64,000 nucleotides of DNA from Eutypa lata (GCA_022661535.1 JAKULF010000011.1:1984001-2048000), one strand, 5' to 3'. Positions 1 through 14,201 are shown, counted from the stretch's first letter. Notes: generated by a model from the sequence alone, not told the origin. Numbers and translations: made by a program.

Positions 1-1681
1 GTAATTAAACGGTTTCAGCATGCCGGCATCATACTTAGCCTTAAGCACGCGCTGCATACGCTCTTCGGGTGTATCGTTACCCGAGGGATCGGCCGCCTGG
101 AGGTAGAATTCTCGAGTCTTGTCCGTGGGCTTGACGGCGGCAGAGTGGGGCTTCGAGCCAGCCTGCTGGGTATTCGGGGGAGGCATAGACCCAGGTTGAA
201 TCGCGTTTGCAGGCACAGTATGGTGGATTTTATTGTCGTCAAGATTGCGGCTGTTGTTTCCTCCCAGGAAGTCGGCCATCTCCGACTGGTGGGACTGGTT
301 GTTTCTGAAGAGTAGGTTTTGCTCATCCGGAAGGTTCACACCGTCGTCGATGAGACTGGTGTTCAGGAAGTCATTGAGTAAATTGAACTCATTGTGGACT
401 TCCGGAGCCAACATGTACTGGGGGTTGTAGCTGTGCATGTCATGAAATTGATTCTGGGCGGTTAGCCATGCGTCAGAGAAACCGGCAACTTTCATTATGA
501 TATCAGCTTAGCATTCCTGCGCGATACCCACGCTCATAAGTAAGGGTCTTACAGGACCACCTACATTGGTGTACATTCGTACCAGAGTTGCTGGCCTGCA
601 TTCCAGAAACCTGATTTGGTGACACAAGCTGTAGGGGCCGTGCCTGACCCAGCGCGCCTCCCGTACCAAAGCCTTGTTTGGTGCCCTGGGCAGGCCGTCC
701 AGCACCATCGAATGGTGGTGGTGCCATTGCAGTAGTACCCTGATCTATCGAATTACGCGCATGTAGATCCGGGCGTATTTCTGATTCGTCGTGCCCGGTT
801 GCGACATGAGGACCTTTGGGCTTCTTTGCGTCCGGGTCCCGAGGCTCATCATGGCAGAGATGGCCGATATTACGCTTGATACATCTCGTACATGGTCTTT
901 CCTATTCGAAATGGTTGGTTCTAAGTCAAATGCTAAAACAGAACAGAGTCGCCGTCTATGCAACATGGGGAATGAGAGACCCCGGTCACAGGGGTGAGGG
1001 AAAAAATAGATCTTACATACGAGATCGCATGTCATATGCTGGAAGCCCGAGGGCAGCGGATATTAGCCAGGTATTCAGGGCGGAGCCATATACACACAAA
1101 ACACAACGTAGGCGCAAAGGATCAAGATCAAGTAAAAGCCATCACGAGGGAAACCGAAGTCTCCCGTACCGGTGAGTAGGAAACGGACAACAGGTAATTT
1201 CTTTTCTGATCTTGTTTATCTCTGCTTCTGCACGTACACACGTGCAGATACGTGCAGACCAAAGAGCCAATAGATAGTAGACATGGCAATAATTGAAGAC
1301 TTACAGATCGACGACAGTACACACAAGCTGTAGGAACGCGCGCAGACCCCAAAATTAGCCCATGAATACGACATAAGGTACAGCAAACTATATGTAGGTA
1401 CGTGCGTGTGGCGACCGGGATTGTGGAAGAGCCAAGAGGGAAGGGGGGTGGTTAGGAGAATTTATTGATCAGGTAGCAGAAGAGCACAGCATACCGTGAT
1501 TTACCTTGCGCCTCTTCCTGGGACTCTTTTGATGCGCCTCGGGAGTATTGGCGTTATTGGCGTTGGTAGTAGCAGTCGCTGTAGAAGCGGTAGCAGCAGT
1601 GCTGGTTGGGGTCTTTTCCTTAGACTTGGCTAAGTCTTCGGACGTCTCGTCCTTGGCACGCCGGTTGCCATTGCTTTCCAT
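1..1681 (-). CDS. acuM: Zn2Cys6 transcription factor, AcuM/Rds2-type regulator of gluconeogenesis (3' part outside window)
   Basis: Five exons are visible: 1681..1495, 1327..1305, 1038..1021, 901..553 and 488..1 (continuing off the left edge). All phases agree and all introns are GT-AG. Exon 1 gives a disordered Thr/Ala-rich head ending in a basic RKRRK patch. Exons 2-4 build a binuclear zinc cluster: CVYCRRS, HMTCDL, ERPCTRCIKR and HLCHDEP supply the six cysteines. After a Gln/Gly-rich linker, the last exon reaches FYLQAADPSG and then ERMQRVLKAKYDAGMLKPFN, the conserved entry to the PAS-like region of the Rds2/AcuM/Ert1/AcuK group. Family knowledge: AcuM acts with AcuK to switch on gluconeogenic genes such as PEP carboxykinase. 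The wording of the zinc cluster fits Rds2/AcuM better than Ert1/AcuK, but both are possible. Exons 2 and 3 are only 23 and 18 nt long. Confidence 0.85.
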
Positions 1682-1990
1682 GTCTGGCGTCCTACTTCAA
1701 TTCCCTCGGGTCTGTACTAGCTATAAGGATCCCATTGGGTCATTAGGTTACGCAATGGCCATATAGTTCGAGGTCAATCGAGCTGAAGCTGGCGGCTCTC
1801 TGCAGAGCCGAGAGTTGATTTGTCCAACACTCTTCCGAGGGCTTAAGCTCCCTTTCCCTTTTCTCTCTTCTCTCTGGTTGGGGGTTTATCGGGCGAGGAG
1901 GACGGACAGCTAAGAGGGCGTGGTGGTCAATGGGAAAATGGGTAAGGCAAGGCAAGGCAAGTCAGTTCGTGATCGGCGGTAAGGATGATG

Positions 1991-2045
1991 TTGGTAGTGG
2001 TGGTAGTGGTGGTGGTGGTGGTGGTGGTGGTAATGGTAGTGATGA
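1991..2045. repeat. (GGT)n-rich microsatellite
   Basis: Tandem GGT/AGT trinucleotides with a pure GGT core, ending just before a C7 run. It lies about 300 bp upstream of the AcuM-like start codon. Confidence 0.85.
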
Positions 2046-3083
2046 TATTCCCCCCCGCTAACTATGGAAAAATGAATTCTTCTACAGAAAATCGTCAGTA
2101 AGGTAGAAGCTTATAGTCGACGTTGAGAAATGCATGTCTTTTGGCGACGACGAAGAGAAAAAAAGAAAAAAGGAAGAGGATTAATAAGTGGTCAGTAGGA
2201 TAAAGTTAAGTCTACTATGTATGTACCTAGTAAACTCCATGTCGACTTTAGCTATCTACCAAAACAGCTGGTAAGGTACAATACAGGTAGGTACTTAGTT
2301 AGGCCTTCAATGTCATTAGTTGATTTTAATAGGATTTCCACTTGTAACTACATGCTATGTACAATTAGGTATGTAGGTTCTGAATTGAGAAATCAATCGA
2401 CGTCTTAACGTTAACTAACCCCCAATCCCAACTTCCCAACTTCCCAACTTCTTGCGGTTGGTTTTCTTCTCGGGCAAACACGCGACGGCGGCCGCTGGAC
2501 CGATTTTTACCAGGATCAGTTTAACGTTGATGCCAGCCAAGACATAAAAACACAGGAAATGAAGGAGAGAAAAAGTGCGCCATACGGCCTAAGGAAAGCC
2601 GAAGCAACGAGTCAGCGAGGGGCATGCGACACAATTTACACACTAACATACAGGGATGCTTTCAAAGTGGGCCGTCTTCGGCATGGCAGCCATGGAGGGC
2701 ATGGTGGGCAGTGGTGGGTGTGTGGTGGGCTTAAGAAGGTTTAAGGTGGGGTAGGAGAGGGGCCTTCGGGCTGACTGCAGTTCTGCTTTTGAGGGGTCCT
2801 CCCCTCCATAAAGCAGACAAGTAAACTTGTTCAGTGTGATTGACCAACGGGAAGCCTTATAACGGGCTTGTAGCCTTCCAATTTTAGCCAAGACCCCTCG
2901 TTAGTCCTAGTCAATACAGGGCTTGTCGGTCTGGCCGCCCGATTAGATGCTGATGCACTCAGGTGACGTCTTCCCTCTCTACCGTACAAGCCGTAGTAGC
3001 TGCCGTACCGGCCGGCAGGCAAGGTGAGTTAGGTAGGCATGTAGCATGTCACTTTCAAAAGTTCCAACATTGAACTGCCTGTG

Positions 3084-3107
3084 GTATGTATGTATGTATG
3101 TATGTAG
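3084..3107. repeat. (GTAT)n microsatellite
   Basis: About six tandem GTAT units in non-coding sequence. Confidence 0.85.
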
Positions 3108-4371
3108 GTGGTAAGTAGTAATAACTTCAGTTCATGATACCTTCGAGGTCTATCAAGATATTCTTACCTTACATCAGCACATTTCGTACAACATGATTGT
3201 TTTGTCATCGTCTTCCCTCAGATTGATAAGCCAGTAATGATGTTAGTAGATAGTAGAGGTAAAGCACGTATCTTAAGGTGTAGAGTCATATCTACATGGA
3301 ACATAGTAGGAATTGTCAGCAGTCTTCCGAATGACCTGCATAATGAATGACTGTGTAGTCACGTACATACGACGTATGTAGGTACGCATAGAAAAGCAGA
3401 GACTCCCATATGCAGCTGTCTGTTTTTAATATCTACATACATAGGTAACCGCGGCAGGTACCGGCTCGTCAGATGATGTTCAACTAACCTCCAACAGAAT
3501 GCAGACCTCCTCTCACCTATATATTACATACTTCTTAGCTTCGATCCCTCGGTCCGGTGTGTTGCCTCTCCGCATGCATGTGCCGATATGCAAGGCAACC
3601 TCGTTTTGGTGTGCTCGATACGTATGTCCAATCTTTACGAGCTTCTTCGTTTTTTCTTCTTTTTGTTCCGTCGATTTACCCCCCTGTCTTCCATTAAGGT
3701 ACTGCCGCGATCGCGAACATGCTACATATCTTACAGCTGGCGTCAAGGGTGAAGCTGCTGCATGACAACCCCTGCACTTAGATGCAAGAAATTGAAGCAA
3801 TGTATGCGTCTGCCTTGTATATTTTTCTTCTTGCTGCACGAGCCGAATGAACAACTGGTAGTCCCTCAGCATTCGACATTTGAATTAGAGGATCTCCCTA
3901 CTTACATGAACGATCCTTCAAAAGAAAATGTCTTGCTTCGAGTGGTTACATCAAGTCCTGTGTTGATAACCTATGATTCGTTTAATCCATTGACTCCCTG
4001 TCAGCTCTTCTCTGATTTATACGAACAAAGGTACCTGTACTTATGCAGCCGTTCTCCTGTCACCATTCATATAGCAGCAGAAGAGCCAAAATGTAACTCG
4101 CCGGCTCTGACTTTGGGGTTTCTCGAGATACACATCTAGGATGCTAGAGGAAAACGAGATCACCGATTCGTCGTTAAATATATATCATGCAGTTGTTCAA
4201 TAGTGTGAACACAGTTGGTATTCTCATAGATTCAGCTCCTTAGCATGGACACTATTTTAAGATCTTTTCGTGTTGTACGCCTATGCTTCAACGTCCTCTC
4301 ACGAGCCCTCCCCAGATCAAGCCCCCCTGAAACTAGCGAGCAGGAAAGATAATCCCATGTGTCAGAAGGTA

Positions 4372-6315
<1,944 letters not shown>

Positions 6316-7683
6316 TTTGACCCTTTTTTGGCCAAGTTCACCTAGTCCAAAGTATCACGGAAGTCCTTGTCAATGCAATCACCAAACCTCATCATTTCAG
6401 AACAGAAATTGACCCTTCTTTATACTTCCCCCCCTACAAGTCTACTATGCCTACTGCCCTCCAGCCCAGCCCTTGGCGATGTTTTCGCCTAAATCATCAG
6501 GAATTCTAGGCTTCTGGGCTTCCCCAGGTTTGCGGTGCGGCCAAGACCGCTCCGCATTCTTGGGACTCAGATCTAGCCTTGGCTCCCATGGGAGTTATGT
6601 AACAGGAGGAAGCCAAGGGGTTGAGGCTCTAATTCTCAGGCGGCAGATCTGACTAATGGTCCCGGGCTGCCGGAACACGGAGCAAAACCCACGCTCTTCG
6701 TGGTTATCAAGTCCTCAATAGCACACACAATGACTTGTCTACTTATGCTTTTGGTTTTCTCCTGCCATATACAACATTCAAAGTGATTTTTCTCGAGGGA
6801 TTCCTCGCGACCCGGACGACAGGATACTCTGTCCTAGGCAGCACTGCCTGAATCAAGCTTTGTGGGGAAGCAGATCTCCCGTTTTAGCCGAAGAGCTTGG
6901 GGTTACATTACATCTATCAATGGCTCCTTCAGGAAGGATAACCACGTCGTATCGATATGCAGTGAGAGGTCAAACGGCATGCCAGCATGCTTATCATATG
7001 AGTTTGTTCGGTCCCCCCAATTTGCGGCAGTTCTTCCAGGTTCCCTTTTCACGCCGACTCTCCCACTACCGCGGAGACATTCCCTTCGCTATCTCAGAAA
7101 AACCCATGCATATAATTCTCCCCTTTACCCGCAGGAAACGTCTCCAACTTGTTCTAGCCTTCGATCTATTAATTCTGGAGGGACCCGTCTCCCGGCCCAG
7201 AAAGGGCATTGAAATTGAATGAATGAAAGAAAGAAAAAAAAAGCCGCTTTGAACCTCCGCGACCGATCGCGGTGATCCTCTCCCGTTTGATCCCTCTTCC
7301 GTGCAGGAGACACGATAGACATGCATACACAGCTATGTACAACACGGCCATTGTCTCAGGGCCCCACCCCCAGCGGCAGCATTTTGACTACGACCTTCCT
7401 TCCCGTACCACGTCGGAGGGCGCATTTTATATCAAGTCTTCCGACATTTGCAGCGCATCCACGTCTACGTACGCAAGCAACGCAAGCAAGCATGCACGCC
7501 ATTTAAACCATATCTCCCTCTCAAACGTGGAAAAACCTGCGAGGCCCGGGAGCCACTGACAGGCCTCAGGTGAAGATATGGAAAGAGGAAAAAAAAACAG
7601 CAACATTCTGCGCGCGCAACGTCGATCCTCCCCCCCTCGCTCCTGCATGTATTATACACCGCCTCACCGTACATTCATACATT

Positions 7684-7706
7684 CAATACAATACAATACA
7701 ATACAA
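7684..7706. repeat. (ATACA)n pentanucleotide repeat
   Basis: About four and a half tandem units in non-coding sequence upstream of the GH30 gene. Confidence 0.8.
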
Positions 7707-7930
7707 AGGTCAAAGACACGAGCCGTCCGGTAGCTCCAGTCTCGACACGGGAGCAATGTGGGGGTGGAAACAGAGGTGTCTTCCGGCACGGCCGGGGCGC
7801 GCTTCCTGTCCTAACGTGTCTACGTAATTACGTTCCACTCTGGAGATGGTCGAATCAGAAGGGGAACAGGTTGTCCTACATACATCCCTGCGCGGCCTCC
7901 GTTTCGGTCCCGGAAAAATAAAAAAGAGAC

Positions 7931-7970
7931 AGGAGGAGAAGAAGAAGAAGAAGAAGAAGAAGAAAAGAAG
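7931..7970. repeat. (GAA)n purine tract
   Basis: An uninterrupted purine run made mainly of GAA/AGA units; mirror-type polypurine tract in non-coding DNA. Confidence 0.8.
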
Positions 7971-8322
7971 TAGGATCAACGGTGCAACATGGCATGTCCA
8001 AGGGGAACAAGCTATGTCAGCCGGAACTATCCAACACATGGCCATAGACGTCACCCGCAACAAATCTCGATAAGGGCCGAGCGGCCTGAAATGGCAAGGA
8101 GCTTGTATTATAGACAGTATGATTGGGTGGGCTTGCGTGTTAGTGTACGTAAGCTTTAACCAACCTCTAAGGATCGTTGCGGGTCTAGTAGCGATAACAC
8201 GCTTTCCAAGGGGCGTCTAAGGATCTAATACACAATCACCCGATCAAAGAAGAACATACCAAACGTTCTACAGTATCTTTTATATTCCATTACAAGCGAC
8301 TCTCCCACCCCCAACATTAACC

Positions 8323-9207
8323 CTATGCAGCCAAGAAGTCCTCCACAGCCTGGGTAAACTGATCCGGATCCTGCACCGGCGCAAAGTGGCTCACGTTCGT
8401 CAGGGTGACAAGCTTGCTGCCACTGATGGCCGCGTTGAGCTTAGCAGGAACGTCCAGGTTGACGGCCTCGTCAAACTCCGCGCCAGCGATGGTGATCTTG
8501 CTCCCATCCAGCCTGCCGAGCCCCTCGGCCGTGAAGTTCGGCAGCGTCGCCTCCAAGACGCCGACCTTGTTGGCGAACAGGGTGAAGTTGGCACCGGGCT
8601 GGTTGGTGGCGTACTCGGCGGCGCAGCGCGACACGAACGTGCCGTATATGTCGGTGTCGGAGAAGGTGGCGTTGGAGTCGGCGGCCGTCATGAAGGCGCC
8701 GAACAGGAACGCCCTCTCGATGGTCGCCGCGATGGTGCTGTTCTGCAGCGCGGCTAGCGTGGTCGCCGCGCCGTCGGACCACCCCACCACGTTGTACTTG
8801 GTGGTCACGCCGATGCGGAGCAGCAGCTCGTAGATGTCGCTCGCGAACATGTCGAAGGTGAAGGTGTCGTCGTCGTTGAAGGTCGACCGTCCGTGCCCAC
8901 GCCGGTCCACCGCTATGACGTAGTGCCCGTTCTGGACCAGCCGGTCGATGACCGCCCCGAAGTACGCAGAGTACCCAAGACCGCCGTGGTCCATGAGCAG
9001 CGGCAATCCGCCCGCCGCCTCGTTGTACTTCTGGTACCACAGGTTCACGCCAGCGACGGCTTTCGTCTCCGTGCTGATGGGGCTCGGCAGGGCCGGCGTG
9101 TTCGGTAGAGTTGCCCAGACGGGTGTCGTAGCCCGAACAGCCAGGTCTGAGGCGGCCCCGATGGAAACGGAGGCGCCAGCGAGGAGTGCGAGGGGTGAGG
9201 TGTGCAT
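8323..9207 (-). CDS. secreted alpha/beta hydrolase
   Basis: Single exon, 294 aa. The first 20 or so residues (MHTSPLALLAGASVSIGAAS) form a signal peptide. The fold is a compact alpha/beta hydrolase: oxyanion region MDHGGLGYS, DRRGHGRS after strand 5 as in many hydrolases and haloperoxidase-like enzymes, the nucleophile elbow GWSDGA with Ser144, a probable acid in AEFDEAVN, and the catalytic His274 in NVSHFAP. The length is typical of a lid-poor, single-domain hydrolase. The substrate cannot be read from sequence; esterase or a small-molecule hydrolase is most likely. The neighbouring GH30 gene also encodes a secreted enzyme, but 2 kb separates them and I infer no operon-like link. It is GC-rich compared with its flanks, so other frames are open by chance. 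Confidence 0.88.
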   Translation of the reverse strand: MHTSPLALLAGASVSIGAASDLAVRATTPVWATLPNTPALPSPISTETKAVAGVNLWYQKYNEAAGGLPLLMDHGGLGYSAYFGAVIDRLVQNGHYVIAVDRRGHGRSTFNDDDTFTFDMFASDIYELLLRIGVTTKYNVVGWSDGAATTLAALQNSTIAATIERAFLFGAFMTAADSNATFSDTDIYGTFVSRCAAEYATNQPGANFTLFANKVGVLEATLPNFTAEGLGRLDGSKITIAGAEFDEAVNLDVPAKLNAAISGSKLVTLTNVSHFAPVQDPDQFTQAVEDFLAA

Positions 9208-10656
9208 TTTTTGGTAAATATATGAATCAATCCGCTCTTGACTTGATTAATGAGAGGAGAAACGGACGAAATATATGGAAGTCAGTCCGGATATTACGGC
9301 ATTAAATGGAGGGCTCGGGCCCACATCGTATTCCTGGATATATATAGCGACGCTACGCGCAACTTAGCTAGACTTCCTTCTTTTCATTCGATATAATACA
9401 ACAACAAAAAACCTCTTTGGACCTCAGGGTTCTTTAATATTGTAATACCGAAAGCGAATAATAATAAAAGGCCTTTTTAATTTAATATTATTAAAAGTGC
9501 TACAGTAAGTGCTTAACAGGTCTGTAGGTATAATAGAAAGCACAATAGCTAGATATCACCATGGAGATAGGATGTATTCCTAAAGTGTAATTACTATAAT
9601 ACAGCATCTACTATTGTACTATAAAAGGGACTTTTCGTCATGGACCTATATGCTAAGATTCCTTTCTTTCTCTAGCTTGATATATTCACCTTATCGTGGA
9701 GATCCATAGATGCGCTGCCATTCGTTTAGTGCCTTCATAATTTAACGACGTTATACTAACACAATATCGTGAGTCTCAGTAATCTACTCCTCTATTACCT
9801 CCTCCACGCTTTGATTACAGTATACCTACCTCGACAGAATAATGCTTTGTTTGATTAGGAGACGCCATGGGAGCGAAACACTCGGTTATTGGCAACTCCC
9901 ATGACCGTAGTTTGAGCTGGGAGGCTTCAATAGCTAACGGGCTATCCAACTAGATACTTAAATAAATAAAATAGACAGCGGTGTTTTTGCTCCCTCCCGG
10001 TTATTGATTGCACAAATCAGAGGTAGCCCCTTTCCTCAACTCTAGGAGAGCTACACAATTAGTACTTTTCTAGGCTATATTTCAGACTTCACTTATATAA
10101 GGGTTCGACATTTCAATAAGAGCTTGACTAAATTGTCATTACCTACCTACCTACTTACGTATCAAAGTACTAACTAAGGGGTAACACAACGATAACACAC
10201 ATCTGGTTTCTAACGCTTAGGTTCACTACCTAATGTGACGTGATCCCCATGAACCACGAGGCCTTAATTTATCACTTTTTTTCTTTCATTCCTCGTATTA
10301 ATTACGTGACTAACATCGTCAAACTACAGTTGACTCCTGTGAAAGAAAAACAACATGTAAACTACCTAGTGATACACTGTGCTATCCCGTAACGCCACCA
10401 TGCACCTCATAACACTAAACCAAGGGACGTACGTCACTACCTGCTTTTTCCGACATACATAGGCCTAACACAGCGACCTGCCAGGTTTCAGGTTTCGAAA
10501 CATGTTTGTTTAATCCCGGATACCATCACAACTTCCCACTTCCTCAGGTAATCAGTAACGGGGAGTAGTTGACACTACACTTCGTAGTCTTCTCTCTTCA
10601 ACGTAATACCAACTCAGTACTTATGTATTCCCCATTCTCGCAATGAGCCCGTCCTC
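9208..10656. other. intergenic region with AT-rich patch (1.4 kb)
   Basis: No gene is recognisable. About 9420-9620 is AT-rich with short palindromic AT stretches, and the rest is unique-looking sequence. It may contain decayed repeat material, since TpA is frequent, but no transposon motif is left. Confidence 0.55.
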
Positions 10657-12903
10657 TCACTTAACCTTGCCCATGATGGTCTCGGGGCCCCTGACGACGT
10701 CCATCTGGGCGGCGCGGGCCTTGACGGAATTGAGCATACTACGCTCGAAGTCGTCGCGGGCGCGGAGGACGGCCTCGACCCAGGTGATCTGGAGGTCCCA
10801 GTAGAGGGACTTGAAGCCGGCGAAGACGTCGGGGAGCCCCTCCTTGGGGGTCTGGAGCAGCTTGAGGAACCACTCGGTGACGCGCCAGGTCTGCTTGATG
10901 GAGTCCGGGTTGGGCAGGCTGTTGAAGAACTCGAAGGCCGTCGAGATGTCGTCGAAGACCTTCTCGGCGAACGGGTCGGCCCGCCGCAGCTTGGCCCCCT
11001 TGTTGCGCACGCTCATCAGGTACCGCGCCAGCAGCTCGTCCGCGAAGATCTCCGTGAAGATCTCCACCAGCGAGTGGTGCAGCACCTGCTGGTAGTCGTT
11101 GACGTACTCCTCGAACGTCACGATCATCTGCCGCATGGCCGTCGTCTCGTACCACCGTGGCGTGAAGAATGACGGCATCACCGTCCTGAAGTCCACCGCG
11201 ATAACCAGCTTGACGAACTTGTTGAGGCACCACGTGCTGAGGTCGACGTAGCCGTCGCGCAGGGCGTCAATCTCCGCCTCGGCACGCTCTAGGTACTGCG
11301 GCGAGACGAGGGGCTCGTACTTTTGCTTGAAGCTCGATAGATATCCCCATTTGACCTCCTCCTCGTTGTCGTCTATGCAGGCCATCTGGTCGTTGGCTGT
11401 AGCAATGAGCCAGTCCTGCAGTTGCTGGAAACCCTCCAGCTCCGGGAGGGCATCCGACTCGTATTTCTCTGCTTCCTCTTCTAGCATCTTCTGTAATGAC
11501 TGTTGTCGGCCGCGCAACCGAAGGAACATAGCATCTACGACACCCTCTGCCACGTCTGCTCTCTGCGAATTTCCCGCAGCATCGACCTGCTCCCTCAACA
11601 TGCGCCACATATCCACCAGGTGCCTAGTCCGGAAATATCCGTACTCGTCCTGATCCAGGTTGGAGCCCTCGACGTTGCGCTCCTCGAAGTCGCGCCTCTC
11701 CTGGGCAAATATTCTCTCGATCCACTCGTCGAGGAACTTGATGATGAGCTGTCGGAATTCCTTGACCAGCTCCTGCTCCCGGTTGTCGATGATATGGGGC
11801 TTTAGCTCATTTTCCTGGAAGCCAAGCCGCCTCATCTTCTTATAATATTTCTCTGGGTAATTAACAATCTCCAAGGTGTGCGCCGAAGTGGATTCGGAAT
11901 CATCGATTAGCTCGGTTAGAAAGTCGTGCATTAGCTGGTGATATATGTCGCCAAATGTCTTCAAGATTTTCCATTTCTTGGGCATCAGAGGAACCATGCC
12001 TTGCTTAACGGCATTGAGGTCGTTAAAGAACCATTTTACTGATTTGTCTAAATCTTCCGGGTCGTCGAGGAACTCCCCCCTGGCTTCTGCGAGTTGACCT
12101 TTGGCGTTGATAGCGATTGCCTCCAAAAACTTCTTCTTGTACCCTCGGACTTTCCTAGCGCCATCGGTGATGCTCTGGAACCGGGAAGCCATCTCCCTAT
12201 GATCCTTCAATGCTTCTTGTAGGGCCTCAACTCTCTGGTCACTCTTCTCTTCAGCCTCGACGATAACAGCGAGACGTACAACGAGCCCAACATTATCTGC
12301 CACAACCAAATTGACGACATTAAGGGCAATAAGGCCGACGTGCTCATCGAACCATCCAATGGCGTCATCTAGGCGCGCAAAGTAATCTTCCAACGTAGAC
12401 TGTAGACTTGGGTCATCTGCCCTTTGTATCTGTTCCATAGCATCATCTCGAATGTTCCGTAACTGGGTCAACTCGTAGTGGACACCCAGCAAATTCGGCA
12501 TCTGTTCCTTATCTTCCTCGTCCTCCTTCAGCATATTCTCGACCCTGTTGAGGCGAGTATTGAAGGTCTCAAGATTCTCAACCATAGCTTCGACGGCGCC
12601 AAAATTTCGGTGGGCTTGGGATACGAGGTTGATACTGGCGAAATCCTTAATCATGTTTTGCGACTCAGAGCATAGTTGGTCGATCTTCATCATCTCATCT
12701 TTGATGGCTTGGACGGTCTTCTGTCCATCGGTAAGGCCGTTCATGCCAGCCTGGGTAGTTTCTAGTTGGTCGCGCAGACCACCACGTAGCTGTGAGTCAA
12801 CGGCATTCTTCTTGCGGGTGAATTCCAGCTTCATCGCAGGTATCTTATCGAGGTCATCGGGGTGTCGTAGAAGCTCCGAGAGCTTCACCGGGGGCGCGTC
12901 CAT
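10657..12903 (-). CDS. SEC6: exocyst complex component Sec6
   Basis: Single exon, 748 aa, the usual length of fungal Sec6. The N-terminal 200 residues are helical coiled-coil (KLSELLRHPDDLDKIPAMKL, then a heptad-rich stretch with MKIDQLCSESQNMIKDF). The rest matches the helical-bundle Sec6 domain, with conserved wording such as FFTPRWYETTAMRQMIVTFE, EIFADELLARYLMSVRNKGA and EKVFDDISTAFEFFNSL. Family knowledge: Sec6 is a subunit of the octameric exocyst, which tethers secretory vesicles to the plasma membrane at growth sites such as hyphal tips. The start codon follows a 5' region with no upstream in-frame alternative that adds conserved sequence. The gene is intact and is a housekeeping anchor in this part of the window. 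Confidence 0.95.
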   Translation of the reverse strand: MDAPPVKLSELLRHPDDLDKIPAMKLEFTRKKNAVDSQLRGGLRDQLETTQAGMNGLTDGQKTVQAIKDEMMKIDQLCSESQNMIKDFASINLVSQAHRNFGAVEAMVENLETFNTRLNRVENMLKEDEEDKEQMPNLLGVHYELTQLRNIRDDAMEQIQRADDPSLQSTLEDYFARLDDAIGWFDEHVGLIALNVVNLVVADNVGLVVRLAVIVEAEEKSDQRVEALQEALKDHREMASRFQSITDGARKVRGYKKKFLEAIAINAKGQLAEARGEFLDDPEDLDKSVKWFFNDLNAVKQGMVPLMPKKWKILKTFGDIYHQLMHDFLTELIDDSESTSAHTLEIVNYPEKYYKKMRRLGFQENELKPHIIDNREQELVKEFRQLIIKFLDEWIERIFAQERRDFEERNVEGSNLDQDEYGYFRTRHLVDMWRMLREQVDAAGNSQRADVAEGVVDAMFLRLRGRQQSLQKMLEEEAEKYESDALPELEGFQQLQDWLIATANDQMACIDDNEEEVKWGYLSSFKQKYEPLVSPQYLERAEAEIDALRDGYVDLSTWCLNKFVKLVIAVDFRTVMPSFFTPRWYETTAMRQMIVTFEEYVNDYQQVLHHSLVEIFTEIFADELLARYLMSVRNKGAKLRRADPFAEKVFDDISTAFEFFNSLPNPDSIKQTWRVTEWFLKLLQTPKEGLPDVFAGFKSLYWDLQITWVEAVLRARDDFERSMLNSVKARAAQMDVVRGPETIMGKVK

Positions 12904-14201
12904 GATGGAGGGATTCGGCTGTGCCTTTACGGCTGGCTCGTAAGTTAGTAAGTCTCAGACCATCACAGGGGGCTAAATTTGAGATTGAAAGCTTCGCTTC
13001 GCTTCGCTGCTGCCTCTCAAAAGAAAGGCGGCTGTGTTGTTTTGGGTCCTGATTCCGAGGCGGCTCGTTAATTGGGATGACTAAATTAAGGCTAATTACC
13101 TAATTTAGGTGGGTCTAGATTACCGGACTGGAATGGTCAGTCCTTGGCTACCTGCTTAATGCAAATATCCTAGCTTGCATATTCTTCGTTAACAGCATAA
13201 TATGTATTGATAAGTATTGGACCACAATCCATTGCTAGGTGATCAATACTAACTAACATTGAAACTATTACGTATTATCTATAAAGAACAGTGACGCCTT
13301 AGTTGATGATTTAACACACTGCTACATCACCACTAACATGTCCAGTGTTTTTTTAATCATATTATCAAAATATATGCTGTGAGAACTGCGCCCATCATTC
13401 ATATAGGGTATATCAAATAATCACAAGCAAAAAGATATAATGACAGAAACAGAAGAAGGGCAAAAAACATACAACACCAGGGATTCGCTGGTCGTCACCG
13501 ACCCAACTACTAATCCGGCGGTATCTGGCTTAACTAGGGGAGAGCGGACGGGATCCCGTGTTCTCCAGATCCTATGGTCGTATGTGGTAGAAAAGGGTTC
13601 TATTTTATAATATATACCTATTCACCGCACGCGAGGGAGATCATATATCCTGCGGGACCGGTGTGAGTCGGTTGATTACTACCTACTTTGGTCTGGTGGA
13701 TACCTATAGAATCTGTCTGAAGCACATACCGTCCTTTTCATTGTCAATATAGTAGGCACCTATTTACCAAACACATTCGTGCCCATTGTTGGTTATCCCG
13801 CCGTCATTTCGAAAGAACCAAGCTGGTGTGTTAGCACTTAAGGCAGGAAGGCTTAGTATCCATTGTAAATAGTCGTGGCCATAATATATGTCTTCATTCA
13901 CTTCAGATGGAGAGACAAAAAAGCTCGAAGGGTGGTAAAAACCAATGTCTACTTAGATATATGACATATCACTGGCCGGGACAAAGTTGGGAAACTTAAC
14001 AAAAGATGAGAACAAAAGAACGTCCGTCCACTAGACACAGCATCTCTTTTACCTTGCTCTTTTAGGCCGAGGACAGAAAACATCCTCGGGTACAAATTTG
14101 CTAAATAAATGCTTTCGACGACAAACAATAGCTTTCATACAATACGACGTATCGTGTACATAATAATGTCTTGTATAATTTAGTGGTTTTCATATACAAA
14201 G
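12904..14201. other. intergenic region (1.3 kb)
   Basis: Divergent region between Sec6 (minus strand) and the Gly/Pro-rich protein gene (plus strand). Near Sec6 there is a short tandem of CTTCG units (about 12990-13006). No coding signal is seen. Confidence 0.6.

Larger units (their letters stand above)
1682..4371. other. long intergenic region (2.7 kb)
   Basis: This is the upstream region of the AcuM-like gene and the 3' flank of the GH30 gene. I see a GGT-rich microsatellite, a GTAT tetranucleotide run and several C or A homopolymers, but no convincing exon. Short open frames here have no recognisable composition or splice context. A 5' UTR, possibly spliced, for the regulator is likely but cannot be placed. 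Confidence 0.6.
6316..8322. other. intergenic region (2.0 kb)
   Basis: Upstream region of the GH30 gene and 3' flank of the hydrolase gene. It contains ATACA and GAA microsatellites and pyrimidine-rich stretches. Two overlapping plus-strand open frames at 6860-7222 look like chance: no domain, no shared composition and no intron signals. Confidence 0.6.

Noticed and set aside
3762..4139. 125-aa plus-strand frame downstream of the GH30 gene
   Set aside because: Isolated, unrelated composition and no homology I can recall; not supported as a gene.
6860..7222. Two overlapping plus-strand frames of about 120 aa upstream of the GH30 gene
   Set aside because: Both are open over the same region, neither has a recognisable motif, signal peptide or splice sites; most likely chance.
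8471..9040. Long frame overlapping the alpha/beta hydrolase
   Set aside because: Arg/His-rich shadow of a GC-rich true gene that has a full catalytic triad.
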